Below, piece after piece: positions 41,718 to 52,611 of a DNA stretch of 64,000 nt. Location of the stretch: assembly GCF_025567365.1 (NCBI RefSeq), contig NZ_JAOQJG010000004.1, positions 216,060 through 280,059 on the forward strand. The letters are read 5' to 3'. Made by a program: the position numbers and the translations under genes. The stretch's first letter is position 1. Every line of letters begins with the position of its first letter. Under the pieces are notes generated by a model, which worked only from the letters and a program-made list of their open reading frames with translations, was not told where the DNA came from and ran no database searches. This DNA is from Anaerostipes amylophilus. Its GTDB lineage: Bacteria; Bacillota; Clostridia; Lachnospirales; Lachnospiraceae.

Positions 41718-44102
41718 ATGGCAGCAAAGAAAACGAGAAAGAGAAAGACGTCCTCTGCAGCAAAGAAACGAACACGCAAAAGACAAAAAGATTTTGCACC
41801 ATTTTACAAAGAGATTGCAGTATTAGTTGTTTTTGCTCTTTTCATTTTTTTATTTTTAAGCAATTTTGGGATATGTGGATATATAGGAAATAGTATTAGT
41901 ACATTTTTCTTCGGGGCATTTGGAACAACATATTATATTGTTCCGATTGTAGCGTTTTTATTAGTGATCCTTCTAATTTCAAATGATTATAGTAGCCTTG
42001 CGATAAAGAAAGTTTGCTTTACGATTTTACTATTGTGCATGATTTCTACAATTTTTCAAATGGTATTTGAAGTAAAAGATGCCTATTCGGCATTTTTATT
42101 TAGTGGAAGAACGCATCGTGGTGGAGGATTTATAGGAGCATTGATCGGTTCATTTCTTTATAAGGAACTTGGTGGAGCAGGAAGTGTTTTAGTCGTAATG
42201 TTGGTATCTATCATTTCAGTGATCCTTGTAACGGAACGCTCACTCCTTAGTTTTCTTAAAAAGGCCGTGGATTTCTTTATGATCGAAGAAGATGAAGAAA
42301 GAACAGCAGTGAAAAAACAACGAGTCAAGGGGAAAAAAGAATCGAAAGGATCAGAACTGAAGAAGAAACGTTCTTTGAATATTCCAGATCTTAGATTAGG
42401 AAGACCCAAACCATCAGAAGCTTCACCGATGCCTGTGATGGAGGAAGAACCAAGAGCGTCAGTTCAGATGCAAAAAGATTTTGATGATTTGATCGTACAA
42501 CCAGCTCCAGAAGTTGAAGAACGATCAATAGAACCAATGGAACCAGTACAGCCAAAAGCATCAAAGAGATCATTGGTGAATAAAGACAAAGAAACAAGGA
42601 TCAAGCCAGTAGAGATTCTTCCGCAAGTTCGGACGAGAGAAGGAGATTATAAGTTTCCACCAGTATCTCTATTAGAAAAAGGGAAGAAAACATCGAATAA
42701 TAATAAAGAAGAACTACGGCAGACAGCACAAAAACTACAAAAAACATTGGAAGATTTCGGAGTTCATGTTACAATTACCAATATTAGCTGTGGACCATCG
42801 GTTACACAGTTTGAATTACATCCGGAACAGGGTGTGAAAGTGAGCAAGATCGTTAATCTTGCAGATGATATCAAATTAAACCTTGCAGCAGCTGATATAA
42901 GAATTGAAGCACCGATTCCTGGAAAGTCGGCAATCGGAATCGAGGTTCCGAATAAGACAAACCAGATGGTCATGTTCAGAGACCTGATCGAGAATCAGGA
43001 ATTTGCACAGGCAAGATCAAAGATAGCATTTGCGGTAGGAAAGAACCTTGCAGGGCAGGTAATCGTGTCAGATATTGCTAAGATGCCTCATTTATTGATC
43101 GCGGGAGCGACAGGTTCTGGTAAGTCGGTTTGTATCAATACTTTGATCATGAGTATTTTATACAAAGCAACTCCAGAAGAAGTGAAACTGATTATGATCG
43201 ATCCAAAGGTTGTAGAATTAAGTGCATATCAAGGAATTCCACATTTATTGATTCCAGTCGTTACTGATCCAAAGCAAGCATCGAGTGCATTAAACTGGGC
43301 TGTGATGGAGATGGGAGAGAGATATAAGAAGTTTGCAGAAGTTAATGTAAGAAACTTAACAGGTTACAATGAGAAGGTAGAGGAATCGATTAAGAATGGT
43401 ATGGAAGGCGAAGATTTTAAGAAACTTCCACAGATCGTAATTATCGTAGACGAGCTTGCAGACCTTATGATGGTTGCACCAGGGGAAGTAGAAGATGCAA
43501 TCGTGCGTTTGTCACAGCTTGCCAGAGCCGCAGGAATCCATCTGGTCATTGCAACACAGAGACCTTCTGTTAACGTTATCACAGGACTTATTAAGGCAAA
43601 TGTACCTTCAAGAATCGCATTTTCGGTATCATCGGGAGTTGATTCAAGAACTATCATTGATATGAATGGTGCTGAAAAGTTATTAGGAAAGGGTGATATG
43701 TTATTTTACCCATCCGGATATCAGAAACCAATCCGTGTGCAAGGTGCATTTATCAGTGATGAAGAAGTCGGCAAGGTTGTAGAATTTTTAAAAGAAGAGA
43801 ACAACGTAGAAGACAACTATGGTGCAGATATTCAGGAAAAGATTCAGACAGCTGCAGTGAAAGCAGCGACATCGCAGGAGAGGGATGAATATTTTGAGGA
43901 TGCAGCCAAATTTATTATTGATAAAGACAAGGCTTCGATCGCAAGCCTTCAAAGAGTTTTCAAGATCGGCTTTAACCGGGCAGCAAGACTGATGGATCAG
44001 TTATGCGAAGCGGGAATCGTCGGAGAAGAAGAAGGAACCAAGCCAAGGAAAGTTCTTATGAGTGAAGAACAATTTGAACAATACAAAGAAGATTATCTAT
44101 AG
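41718..44102 (+). CDS. ftsK: FtsK/SpoIIIE-family DNA translocase
   Basis: A 794-residue septum-anchored motor that pumps chromosomal DNA during division or into the forespore. About four membrane helices (about 30-180) are followed by a charged linker (about 200-380), the alpha-beta motor with Walker A LIAGATGSGKSVCINTLIMS and Walker B IVIIVDELADLMM, and a C-terminal gamma winged-helix domain (LQRVFKIGFNRAARLMDQL). A longer frame opens at 41592 inside the preceding terminator; the Met at 41718 begins the typical basic start MAAKKTRKRK. It runs into fhs with 13 bases between them. Confidence 0.95.
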   Translation: MAAKKTRKRKTSSAAKKRTRKRQKDFAPFYKEIAVLVVFALFIFLFLSNFGICGYIGNSISTFFFGAFGTTYYIVPIVAFLLVILLISNDYSSLAIKKVCFTILLLCMISTIFQMVFEVKDAYSAFLFSGRTHRGGGFIGALIGSFLYKELGGAGSVLVVMLVSIISVILVTERSLLSFLKKAVDFFMIEEDEERTAVKKQRVKGKKESKGSELKKKRSLNIPDLRLGRPKPSEASPMPVMEEEPRASVQMQKDFDDLIVQPAPEVEERSIEPMEPVQPKASKRSLVNKDKETRIKPVEILPQVRTREGDYKFPPVSLLEKGKKTSNNNKEELRQTAQKLQKTLEDFGVHVTITNISCGPSVTQFELHPEQGVKVSKIVNLADDIKLNLAAADIRIEAPIPGKSAIGIEVPNKTNQMVMFRDLIENQEFAQARSKIAFAVGKNLAGQVIVSDIAKMPHLLIAGATGSGKSVCINTLIMSILYKATPEEVKLIMIDPKVVELSAYQGIPHLLIPVVTDPKQASSALNWAVMEMGERYKKFAEVNVRNLTGYNEKVEESIKNGMEGEDFKKLPQIVIIVDELADLMMVAPGEVEDAIVRLSQLARAAGIHLVIATQRPSVNVITGLIKANVPSRIAFSVSSGVDSRTIIDMNGAEKLLGKGDMLFYPSGYQKPIRVQGAFISDEEVGKVVEFLKEENNVEDNYGADIQEKIQTAAVKAATSQERDEYFEDAAKFIIDKDKASIASLQRVFKIGFNRAARLMDQLCEAGIVGEEEGTKPRKVLMSEEQFEQYKEDYL

Positions 44103-44115
44103 AAAGGAAACCATT

Positions 44116-45789
<1,674 letters not shown>

Positions 45790-45856
45790 AACCATAAGAG
45801 AAAAAATATATAAAACACAATACTTAAAAGCTTAAAAGAAATGACGAGGAAATACA

Positions 45857-46702
45857 ATGCAGATTATTGATGGAAAGAAGATTTCTCAGGAAATCAAAGA
45901 TGAAGTAAAAGAAGAAGTAGCACAGCTAAAAGCAGAAGGAAAAGATATTGCTCTTGCCGTAATCCAGGTAGGAGCAGATCCTGCATCAAGCGTTTATGTA
46001 CGTAACAAAAAACGTGCCTGCGAATATGTAGGAATCGAATCTGTAAGCTATGAACTTCCAGAAGAGACAACACAGGAAGAATTAATGGCGATCGTTGACA
46101 AATGCAACAAAGATCCTAAGATCAATGGAATTTTAGTACAACTTCCACTTCCAAAACATTTAGATGAAGATGAAGTGTTGTTAGCAATCGATCCTAAGAA
46201 AGACGTTGATGGATTCCACCCAGTCAGTGTTGGAAATATGGTGATCGGAGAAAAAGGATTCTTACCATGTACACCAGCCGGAGTAATTCAGTTATTAAAA
46301 CGATCTGGTGTTGAAATTGATGGAAAAGAATGTGTGGTAGTCGGAAGAAGTAACATCGTAGGAAAGCCTATGGCAATGTTATTATTACGTGAGAACGGAA
46401 CGGTCACAATCTGCCATTCTCATACGAAAGATTTAAAAGAGGTCTGCAAACGCGCAGATATCTTAGTTGTAGCAATTGGTAAACCGAAATTTATTGATGA
46501 TTCTTATGTAAAAGACGGGGCAGTTGTTATCGATGTTGGAATCCACAGAAATGAAAATAACAAACTTTGTGGTGATGTAGATTATGATAAAGTTGCACCA
46601 AAGACAACAGCGATCACACCAGTTCCAGGTGGAGTTGGGCCAATGACGATTGCAATGTTAATGAAAAACTGCGTAGAATCTAAGAAACTGTTTGGAGAGT
46701 AA
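45857..46702 (+). CDS. folD: Bifunctional methylene-THF dehydrogenase/methenyl-THF cyclohydrolase
   Basis: A 281-residue enzyme interconverting methylene-, methenyl- and formyl-tetrahydrofolate. Conserved blocks are VGADPASSVYVRNKKRACE (catalytic lysine), KDVDGFHP, VVGRSNIVGKPMAMLL and TPVPGGVGPMT. GAGGAAAT is the ribosome site. It follows fhs and precedes rimO by 5 bases, so transcription with the downstream genes is likely. Confidence 0.97.
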   Translation: MQIIDGKKISQEIKDEVKEEVAQLKAEGKDIALAVIQVGADPASSVYVRNKKRACEYVGIESVSYELPEETTQEELMAIVDKCNKDPKINGILVQLPLPKHLDEDEVLLAIDPKKDVDGFHPVSVGNMVIGEKGFLPCTPAGVIQLLKRSGVEIDGKECVVVGRSNIVGKPMAMLLLRENGTVTICHSHTKDLKEVCKRADILVVAIGKPKFIDDSYVKDGAVVIDVGIHRNENNKLCGDVDYDKVAPKTTAITPVPGGVGPMTIAMLMKNCVESKKLFGE

Positions 46703-46707
46703 GAGAA

Positions 46708-48054
46708 ATGAAAATATTATTTATTTCGCTTGGATGTGATAAAAACTTAGTAGATAGTGAAGTGATGCTTGGACTTTTGACCAAGAATGGCTACACTTTA
46801 ACAGATGATGAAACACAGGCAGATGTAATTGTAATCAATACTTGCTGTTTCATCCATGATGCTAAAGAAGAAAGTATCAATACGATCTTAGAGATGGCAC
46901 AATATAAAGAACAGAACTTAAAAGCGTTAGTTGTGACAGGATGTCTTGCAGAACGTTACAAAGATGAGATTTTAAAAGAGATTCCAGAGATTGATGCTGT
47001 TCTTGGAACAACAAGTTATGATTCTATTGTGGAAGCAGTTAATATGGCACTGGCAGAGAATGCTGGAGAACATTTTGAACATTACGAAAGTATTGATTAC
47101 CTTCCAGACAACTCAGAAGTAGAACGTGTTGTAACAACAGGAAATCATATGGCATATTTAAAGATTGCTGAAGGATGTGATAAACGTTGCAGCTATTGTA
47201 TCATTCCAAAGATTCGTGGACATTTCAGAAGTGTTCCAATGGAAGAATTATTAAATGAAGCAAAACGCCTTGCATCCGAAGGAGTGAAAGAATTAGTTCT
47301 GGTAGCTCAGGAAACAACACTTTATGGAAAAGACCTAACAGGAGAAAAACAGCTTCCATTATTACTTCATGAACTTTGCAAGATTGAAGGAATCGAATGG
47401 ATTCGTCTGTTATACTGTTATCCGGAAGAAATCACAGATGAGTTGATCGAGGCAATCAAGACAGAAGAAAAAGTCTGCAATTATATTGATATGCCGATTC
47501 AGCATAGCGAGAACCGTATCTTACAGAGAATGGGAAGAAGAACATCAAGAGAAGATCTGGTCGCAGTGATCAAGAAACTTCGTCAAGAAATTCCTGATAT
47601 CACGATCCGTACAACATTGATCACAGGATTCCCGGGAGAGAGCGAAGAAGATCATGAAGGATTAATGAATTTTGTGGAAGAATGTAAATTTGACCGTTTA
47701 GGAGTCTTTACTTATTCACCAGAAGAAGACACACTGGCAGCGACATTTGAGGATCAGATTGATGAAGAAGTTAAAGAAGCACGAAGAGATGAACTGATGA
47801 GCCTTCAGCAGGAAATCTCCTATGAACACACTCAGCAATTAGTTGGTAAAACGATCAAAGTTATGGTTGAGGGATATTTATTTGAAGATGACATCTATGT
47901 TGGACGTTCTTATATGGATGCACCAAAGGTAGATGGATGCGTTTTTATAAATTCTCCAGAAGAACTGATGACAGGAGACTTTGTTTATGTTAAAATTACC
48001 CAGGGTAGAGAATATGATGTGATAGGAGAAGTAGATTATGAATTTACCAAATAG
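46708..48054 (+). CDS. rimO: Ribosomal protein S12 methylthiotransferase RimO
   Basis: A 448-residue radical-SAM enzyme that adds a methylthio group to the conserved aspartate of protein S12. It has the N-terminal UPF0004 domain with cluster cysteines (ISLGCDKNLVDSE, NTCCFIHDAKEE, VTGCLAERY), the radical SAM motif CDKRCSYC, and a C-terminal TRAM domain. RimO rather than MiaB is indicated by SLGCDKNLVDSE. The last 17 bases overlap pgsA. Confidence 0.96.
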   Translation: MKILFISLGCDKNLVDSEVMLGLLTKNGYTLTDDETQADVIVINTCCFIHDAKEESINTILEMAQYKEQNLKALVVTGCLAERYKDEILKEIPEIDAVLGTTSYDSIVEAVNMALAENAGEHFEHYESIDYLPDNSEVERVVTTGNHMAYLKIAEGCDKRCSYCIIPKIRGHFRSVPMEELLNEAKRLASEGVKELVLVAQETTLYGKDLTGEKQLPLLLHELCKIEGIEWIRLLYCYPEEITDELIEAIKTEEKVCNYIDMPIQHSENRILQRMGRRTSREDLVAVIKKLRQEIPDITIRTTLITGFPGESEEDHEGLMNFVEECKFDRLGVFTYSPEEDTLAATFEDQIDEEVKEARRDELMSLQQEISYEHTQQLVGKTIKVMVEGYLFEDDIYVGRSYMDAPKVDGCVFINSPEELMTGDFVYVKITQGREYDVIGEVDYEFTK

Positions 48055-48580
48055 GTTAACAATTTTAAGAACACTTATGATTCCGGTATTCTTATTTTTC
48101 TTGCTTACAGATTATGCAGGGAATTGTAGCAAATGGATCGCAGTTATTGTATTTATTCTAGCAAGTCTTACAGATTTTTTAGATGGACATATTGCCAGAA
48201 AATATAATCTGGTAACAAACTTTGGAAAATTTATGGATCCATTGGCGGACAAATTATTAGTTAGTTCAGCTATGATCGCATTAGTTGGAATGCATCGTTT
48301 ATCATCCATTGTAGCAATCATCATTATTGCAAGAGAATTTATTATCAGTGGATTTCGTTTGATTGCCTCTGACAATGGAATCGTTATTGCAGCCAGCTAC
48401 TGGGGAAAATTTAAGACAAACTTCCAGATGTTTATGATCATCATGCTGATCATTGACCTTGGAACAAGCACAGCTGTTATGATCGAGAATGTATTGATCG
48501 TGATTGCGACAGCTTTAACAATTATTTCTTTAGTTGATTATTTAGTGAAGAATAAACAGGTCTTATCTGAAGGGAACTAA
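48038..48580 (+). CDS. pgsA: CDP-diacylglycerol-glycerol-3-phosphate 3-phosphatidyltransferase
   Basis: A 180-residue membrane enzyme of phosphatidylglycerol synthesis. The CDP-alcohol phosphotransferase motif DG-x2-AR-x8-G-x3-D-x3-D is complete in DGHIARKYNLVTNFGKFMD plus PLADK. Several hydrophobic helices follow. It overlaps rimO, with AGGAG inside that gene. The product feeds the cardiolipin synthase seen at 5 kb. Confidence 0.96.
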   Translation: MNLPNRLTILRTLMIPVFLFFLLTDYAGNCSKWIAVIVFILASLTDFLDGHIARKYNLVTNFGKFMDPLADKLLVSSAMIALVGMHRLSSIVAIIIIAREFIISGFRLIASDNGIVIAASYWGKFKTNFQMFMIIMLIIDLGTSTAVMIENVLIVIATALTIISLVDYLVKNKQVLSEGN

Positions 48581-48601
48581 ATCCAGAAAGGAACAATATT
48601 T

Positions 48602-49867
48602 ATGACAGCAGAAATTATTTGCGTAGGAACAGAGATTTTATTAGGAAACATCGTGAATACCAATGCTGCCTACTTATCAGAACGCTTAGCCTCATTGGGG
48701 ATAAGCGTTTTTTTTGAAACAACAGTAGGTGACAACGAAGAAAGATTAGAAGATGTGATCAGACAAGGATTTGAAAGATCTGATATTTTGATCTTATCTG
48801 GTGGATTGGGACCAACGAAAGATGATCTTACAAAAGAAGTTGCAACGAAAGTATGTGGGCAGAAGCTTGTAGAAGATGAAGAAGCACTAAGACGATTAAA
48901 AGAATATTTTGCAAGCAGCCATCGAAGCATGACAGAGAATAATCTAAAACAAGCACTGATATCAGAAGATTGTGATGTTTTATACAATGAAAATGGAACA
49001 GCACCTGGAATGATCATTCATGCAAAAGGAGAAAAGAAAGTAGTTCTACTCCCAGGACCTCCAAGTGAATTGATTCCAATGTTCCACGATCAGGTAGAGC
49101 CAATTTTAAAAGAATTAAGTTCAGAAGTGCTGTATTCTGATGTTGTGAAAATTGACTGTATGGGAGAAAGCCAGGTTGCTGAAGAGATTGAAGATTTAAT
49201 TGAAAAACAGACAAATCCTACAGTTGCCCCATATGCCAAATTGGGAGAAGTCCATCTTCGAGTGACAGCAAAAGCGACAAGTGAAGAAGAGGCAAAGAAA
49301 TTTGTAGCACCAGTAACAGAAGAATTATACAGAAGATTTGGACATAAGATCTTTACAACAAAAGAAGATGAAACATTAGAAGATGTTGTAGTCAATATGT
49401 TGAGTAAACATCACTATACGATCGCTGCAGCAGAATCTTGTACAGCTGGCATGTTTACCGCAAGATTAGTCAATGTCGCAGGGGCTTCCGACGTCTTAAA
49501 TGAAAGTTTTATCACATATGCAAATGAAGCTAAGATGAAATATCTGGGAGTCAAAGAAGAAACATTAAATACAGTTGGAGCAGTTTCAGAAGAGACTGCA
49601 AAACAGATGGCAGAAGGTGTTGCAAAACGGGCAGGATCAAATGTCGGAGTTGGAATTACAGGACTTGCAGGACCTGGAGGAGAGACACCAGAGAAGAAAG
49701 CAGGGCTTGTTTATATTGGTGTCAGTGTCAATGGAAAGACAAAAGTCAGCAAATATCAGTTTAATGGGAACAGACAGAAAGTCAGACAAATGGCGGTATG
49801 TCGTGCATTAATGATGGTAAGACATGCATTAGTAGAAGAATTTTTTGAAAAGGATTGGAAGAAATAA
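48602..49867 (+). CDS. cinA: CinA-family protein (competence/damage-inducible)
   Basis: A 421-residue cytoplasmic protein with an N-terminal molybdopterin-binding-like domain (EIICVGTEILLGNIVNTNAA, LSGGLGPTKDDLT) and a C-terminal CinA domain (AAAESCTAGMFTARLVNVAGAS), which in relatives deamidates nicotinamide mononucleotide (PncC activity). The order rimO-pgsA-cinA-recA is widespread in Firmicutes. No terminator separates it from recA, so some read-through into recA is likely. Confidence 0.96.
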   Translation: MTAEIICVGTEILLGNIVNTNAAYLSERLASLGISVFFETTVGDNEERLEDVIRQGFERSDILILSGGLGPTKDDLTKEVATKVCGQKLVEDEEALRRLKEYFASSHRSMTENNLKQALISEDCDVLYNENGTAPGMIIHAKGEKKVVLLPGPPSELIPMFHDQVEPILKELSSEVLYSDVVKIDCMGESQVAEEIEDLIEKQTNPTVAPYAKLGEVHLRVTAKATSEEEAKKFVAPVTEELYRRFGHKIFTTKEDETLEDVVVNMLSKHHYTIAAAESCTAGMFTARLVNVAGASDVLNESFITYANEAKMKYLGVKEETLNTVGAVSEETAKQMAEGVAKRAGSNVGVGITGLAGPGGETPEKKAGLVYIGVSVNGKTKVSKYQFNGNRQKVRQMAVCRALMMVRHALVEEFFEKDWKK

Positions 49868-49871
49868 AAAT

Positions 49872-49885
49872 CGAACAAATATTCG
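49872..49885. promoter_or_regulatory. LexA (DinR) box 1 upstream of recA
   Basis: CGAACAAATATTCG differs at one base from the Gram-positive SOS consensus CGAAC-RNRY-GTTYG. Confidence 0.75.
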
Positions 49886-49887
49886 TT

Positions 49888-49924
49888 CGAACACTTGTTT
49901 TTTAGTATGGAGATATGCTATACT
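49888..49924 (+). promoter_or_regulatory. LexA box 2 and recA promoter
   Basis: CGAACACTTGTTTT (49888-49901) is a weaker LexA box, two bases after box 1. It overlaps the -35 TTGTTT (49895-49900); an 18-base spacer leads to TATACT (49919-49924). LexA bound here would block polymerase. Confidence 0.72.
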
Positions 49925-49992
49925 CTAGACAGGAATCAAAGCATAGAAGAATGTAGATAAATATTTGAAATTAAAGGAGAATAACATATATT

Positions 49993-51051
49993 ATGAAACA
50001 AGAAGAGAAATTAAAAGCATTAGATGCAGCATTAGTTAAGATTGAGAAAGATTACGGTAAGGGATCTGTTATGAAGCTTGGAGATTATCAGGCAGATCGT
50101 ACAATTGAAGTTACACCAACAGGATCGATCAGTCTTGATATTGCATTAGGAGTTGGAGGAGTGCCAAGAGGACGTATCATTGAGATTTATGGACCAGAAT
50201 CAAGTGGTAAGACAACCGTAGCTCTTCATATGGTAGCAGAAGTTCAGAAGAGAGGCGGAATTGCAGGCTTTATTGATGCAGAACATGCATTAGATCCTGT
50301 TTACGCGAAGAATATAGGAGTTGATATTGATAACCTTTATATTTCACAGCCAGATACAGGAGAACAGGGACTTGAAATCACAGAGACAATGGTAAGATCT
50401 GGGGCAATCGACATCATTATCGTCGATTCTGTAGCTGCATTAGTACCTAAGGCAGAGATTGATGGAGACATGGGAGATTCTCATGTGGGTCTTCAGGCAA
50501 GATTGATGTCACAGGCACTTCGTAAGTTAACAGGTGTTGTAAGTAAATTTAATTGTACGGTTATCTTTATCAATCAGTTACGTGAGAAGGTTGGAGTGAT
50601 GTTTGGTAATCCAGAGACTACAACTGGTGGACGTGCGCTGAAGTTCTATTCCTCTATCCGATTAGATGTTAGAAGAACAGAGACATTAAAACAGGCAGGA
50701 GAGATGATCGGTAACAGAACAAGAATTAAGGTTGTTAAGAATAAAGTAGCGCCTCCATTTAAACAGGCAGAATTTGATATTATGTTTGGAAAAGGAATCT
50801 CTAAGTATGGAGATATCTTAGATTTGGCAGCAGATGCAGATATCATTCATAAAAGTGGAGCGTGGTATGCATACAATGGAGAGAAGATCGGACAGGGAAG
50901 AGAGAATAGCAAGAAGTATTTAGAAGAACATCCAGATATTGCAGAAACAGTAGAACATGCAATCCGTGTTCATTATGGATTATTAGATGAAGACACTGAG
51001 AATGCCAATAACGATCCGAAGGCAGAGACTCAGATTTCTGAAGAAGAATAA
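49993..51051 (+). CDS. recA: Recombinase RecA
   Basis: A 352-residue ATP-dependent strand-exchange protein and SOS coprotease. Walker A is GPESSGKTT, the L2 region contains INQLREKVGVMFGNPETTTGG, and the signature ALKFYSSIRLDVRR is present. GGAGA lies 12 bases before the start, a loose spacing. Two LexA boxes control the promoter, so it is damage-inducible. The stop codon overlaps the recX start by one base. AddAB, which loads RecA on broken ends, opens this window. Confidence 0.98.
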   Translation: MKQEEKLKALDAALVKIEKDYGKGSVMKLGDYQADRTIEVTPTGSISLDIALGVGGVPRGRIIEIYGPESSGKTTVALHMVAEVQKRGGIAGFIDAEHALDPVYAKNIGVDIDNLYISQPDTGEQGLEITETMVRSGAIDIIIVDSVAALVPKAEIDGDMGDSHVGLQARLMSQALRKLTGVVSKFNCTVIFINQLREKVGVMFGNPETTTGGRALKFYSSIRLDVRRTETLKQAGEMIGNRTRIKVVKNKVAPPFKQAEFDIMFGKGISKYGDILDLAADADIIHKSGAWYAYNGEKIGQGRENSKKYLEEHPDIAETVEHAIRVHYGLLDEDTENANNDPKAETQISEEE

Positions 51052-51653
51052 TGATCATCACTAAACTAGATAAAGTGGGAACAAAGCAGGTTAGGCTTTT
51101 CTTCGATGAAGAAAAGTACTGCCTGCTTTATTATAATGAAGTAAGACGATTAGGATTTCATGAAAAAGACGAGGTTGGGCAGCAAGAGTTTGAAGAATTG
51201 AATAAGCTGTTACTACACCGAGCTAAGTTGAAAGCTATGTCATTGTTAAAATATCAGGATCGTACAAGAAAAGAACTAAAAGATCGTCTTATGCGAGCAG
51301 AATTTCCAGAATTTATCACAGAAGGCGCGATTGCATATGTAGAATCATTTGGCTATATCAATGATGAAGAATATGTACGTCGTTATATGGAATATAAGGC
51401 AGGGACTAAGAGTAGGATTCAGATCAAGATGGATCTTAGAAAGAAGGGAATTGGCACAGAGATTTTAGAACGAATCTTTGATGAGTATGAATACGAAGAA
51501 GATGACGTTCTGGAGGAGCAAGTACAGAAGAGAATCCGACAGAAAGGATCAGTTACAAAGGAAAATTTTCAGAAATATTATGGGTATTTTGCGAGAAAAG
51601 GGTTTAACAGTGTAAAGATAATAGATTTATTACGGAAATATTGTGAAGATTAA
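51051..51653 (+). CDS. recX: Regulatory protein RecX
   Basis: A 200-residue modulator of RecA filaments. RecX three-helix repeats are visible: ALKYQDRTRKELKDRL-like LLKYQDRTRKELKDRLMRA, YVESFGYINDEEYVRRYME and GTKSRIQIKMDLRKKGI. It overlaps the recA stop (TAATG), so it is translationally coupled and SOS co-regulated. No clear terminator follows. Confidence 0.93.
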   Translation: MIITKLDKVGTKQVRLFFDEEKYCLLYYNEVRRLGFHEKDEVGQQEFEELNKLLLHRAKLKAMSLLKYQDRTRKELKDRLMRAEFPEFITEGAIAYVESFGYINDEEYVRRYMEYKAGTKSRIQIKMDLRKKGIGTEILERIFDEYEYEEDDVLEEQVQKRIRQKGSVTKENFQKYYGYFARKGFNSVKIIDLLRKYCED

Positions 51654-51702
51654 ATAAAATAGAGTAGAAATCTTAAAAAAATATAAAGAATTCCCCATTT
51701 TG

Positions 51703-51731
51703 TTGCATATTAACAGACAAGGATATATAAT
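51703..51731 (+). promoter_or_regulatory. Promoter of the phospholipase C-like gene
   Basis: TTGCAT (51703-51708), 17-base spacer, consensus TATAAT (51726-51731). Confidence 0.65.
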
Positions 51732-51823
51732 CTGAATCAAAGGGTGTAACAAAACTGTTGATGACGATATCTGGAAGGGAAGATAAGTTCAGATATTGTC
51801 CCTATATAAGGAGTATCATTTAT

Positions 51824-52417
51824 ATGAGAAAGAAATCACATATTTCACTTGCAGGACAGATCATGGATTCTATGGAACTTGATAATGTATTTGATTATAG
51901 ATTGCCATTTTATGTAGGAAGTATCTGGCCAGACTGCAGACCATCTTTTGTGACGACACCTCATAAGTTTGATATTACATTTGATGATATTGAACATAAG
52001 ATTTCAAAATTTATTGCGAATTACAATAAAGAACAAGGAATGAATATGAGACGCTGTGCACGTCTTGGTGTGATCGTTCATTATATTGCGGACTATTTTA
52101 CATTTCCGCATAACAACCACTATCCAGGGAATGTAAAAGATCACTGCTATTATGAGCGTGATTTAAAATATGGAATGAAAGCTTTTCTTAAGACAGAAGA
52201 AGCTTTAAAGATTAAAGAACAAGTTGTAGCGTATGATTCCGTAGAAGAATTGACATCTTATATCCGAAGCATTCATAATTCATATATGAAACTTGCACAT
52301 ACAGTGGAAGAAGATATTAGATATATCGTGCATGCTTGTACGACAGTTGTAAAAAGTATATTAAATATGGTAAGTTATGCGTTTAGTACAAGCGTAGCCA
52401 ATATTCAGTATGTATAA
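51824..52417 (+). CDS. Zinc-dependent phospholipase C-like protein
   Basis: A 197-residue protein related to the zinc-dependent phospholipase C/S1-P1 nuclease fold. Scattered His and Asp residues (KKSHISLAGQIMD, YVGSIWPDC, GVIVHYIADYFTFPHN) fit metal ligands. There is no signal peptide, so it probably stays inside the cell and may not be a phospholipase in the strict sense. A longer frame starts at 51758; AAGGAG (51808-51813) supports 51824. It has its own promoter and a strong terminator. Confidence 0.78.
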   Translation: MRKKSHISLAGQIMDSMELDNVFDYRLPFYVGSIWPDCRPSFVTTPHKFDITFDDIEHKISKFIANYNKEQGMNMRRCARLGVIVHYIADYFTFPHNNHYPGNVKDHCYYERDLKYGMKAFLKTEEALKIKEQVVAYDSVEELTSYIRSIHNSYMKLAHTVEEDIRYIVHACTTVVKSILNMVSYAFSTSVANIQYV

Positions 52418-52437
52418 TTATTGGTCAGAGTAAGAAT

Positions 52438-52480
52438 AAGGAGCAGAAGCAGGAATTGTGCCTGTTTTTGTTCCTTTTTT
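52438..52480 (+). terminator. Terminator after the phospholipase C-like gene
   Basis: AAGGAGCAGAAGCAGG (52438-52453) pairs along all 16 bases with CCTGTTTTTGTTCCTT (52461-52476), three of them G-U, followed by four T. Confidence 0.9.
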
Positions 52481-52510
52481 CATTTATGAAAATTTTACGT
52501 AAGAGATGAA

Positions 52511-52544
52511 TTGATGCAAATTTGATGCATAAAAGTGTTAAGAT
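52511..52544 (+). promoter_or_regulatory. Tandem TTGATGCA repeats and -10 of the two-component operon
   Basis: TTGATGCA occurs at 52511-52518 and 52522-52529, an 11-base period, ending 9 bases before TAAGAT (52539-52544). OmpR/PhoB regulators bind direct repeats with this period, often in place of a -35 element; no good -35 exists at the normal distance. Autoregulation by the adjacent response regulator is inferred. Confidence 0.55.
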
Positions 52545-52611
52545 AAAAAACGGTTTTGGGCAGCAAAGATAGAAAACAATAAGGAAATATAACAATAAGG
52601 AGAGAGTAAAT

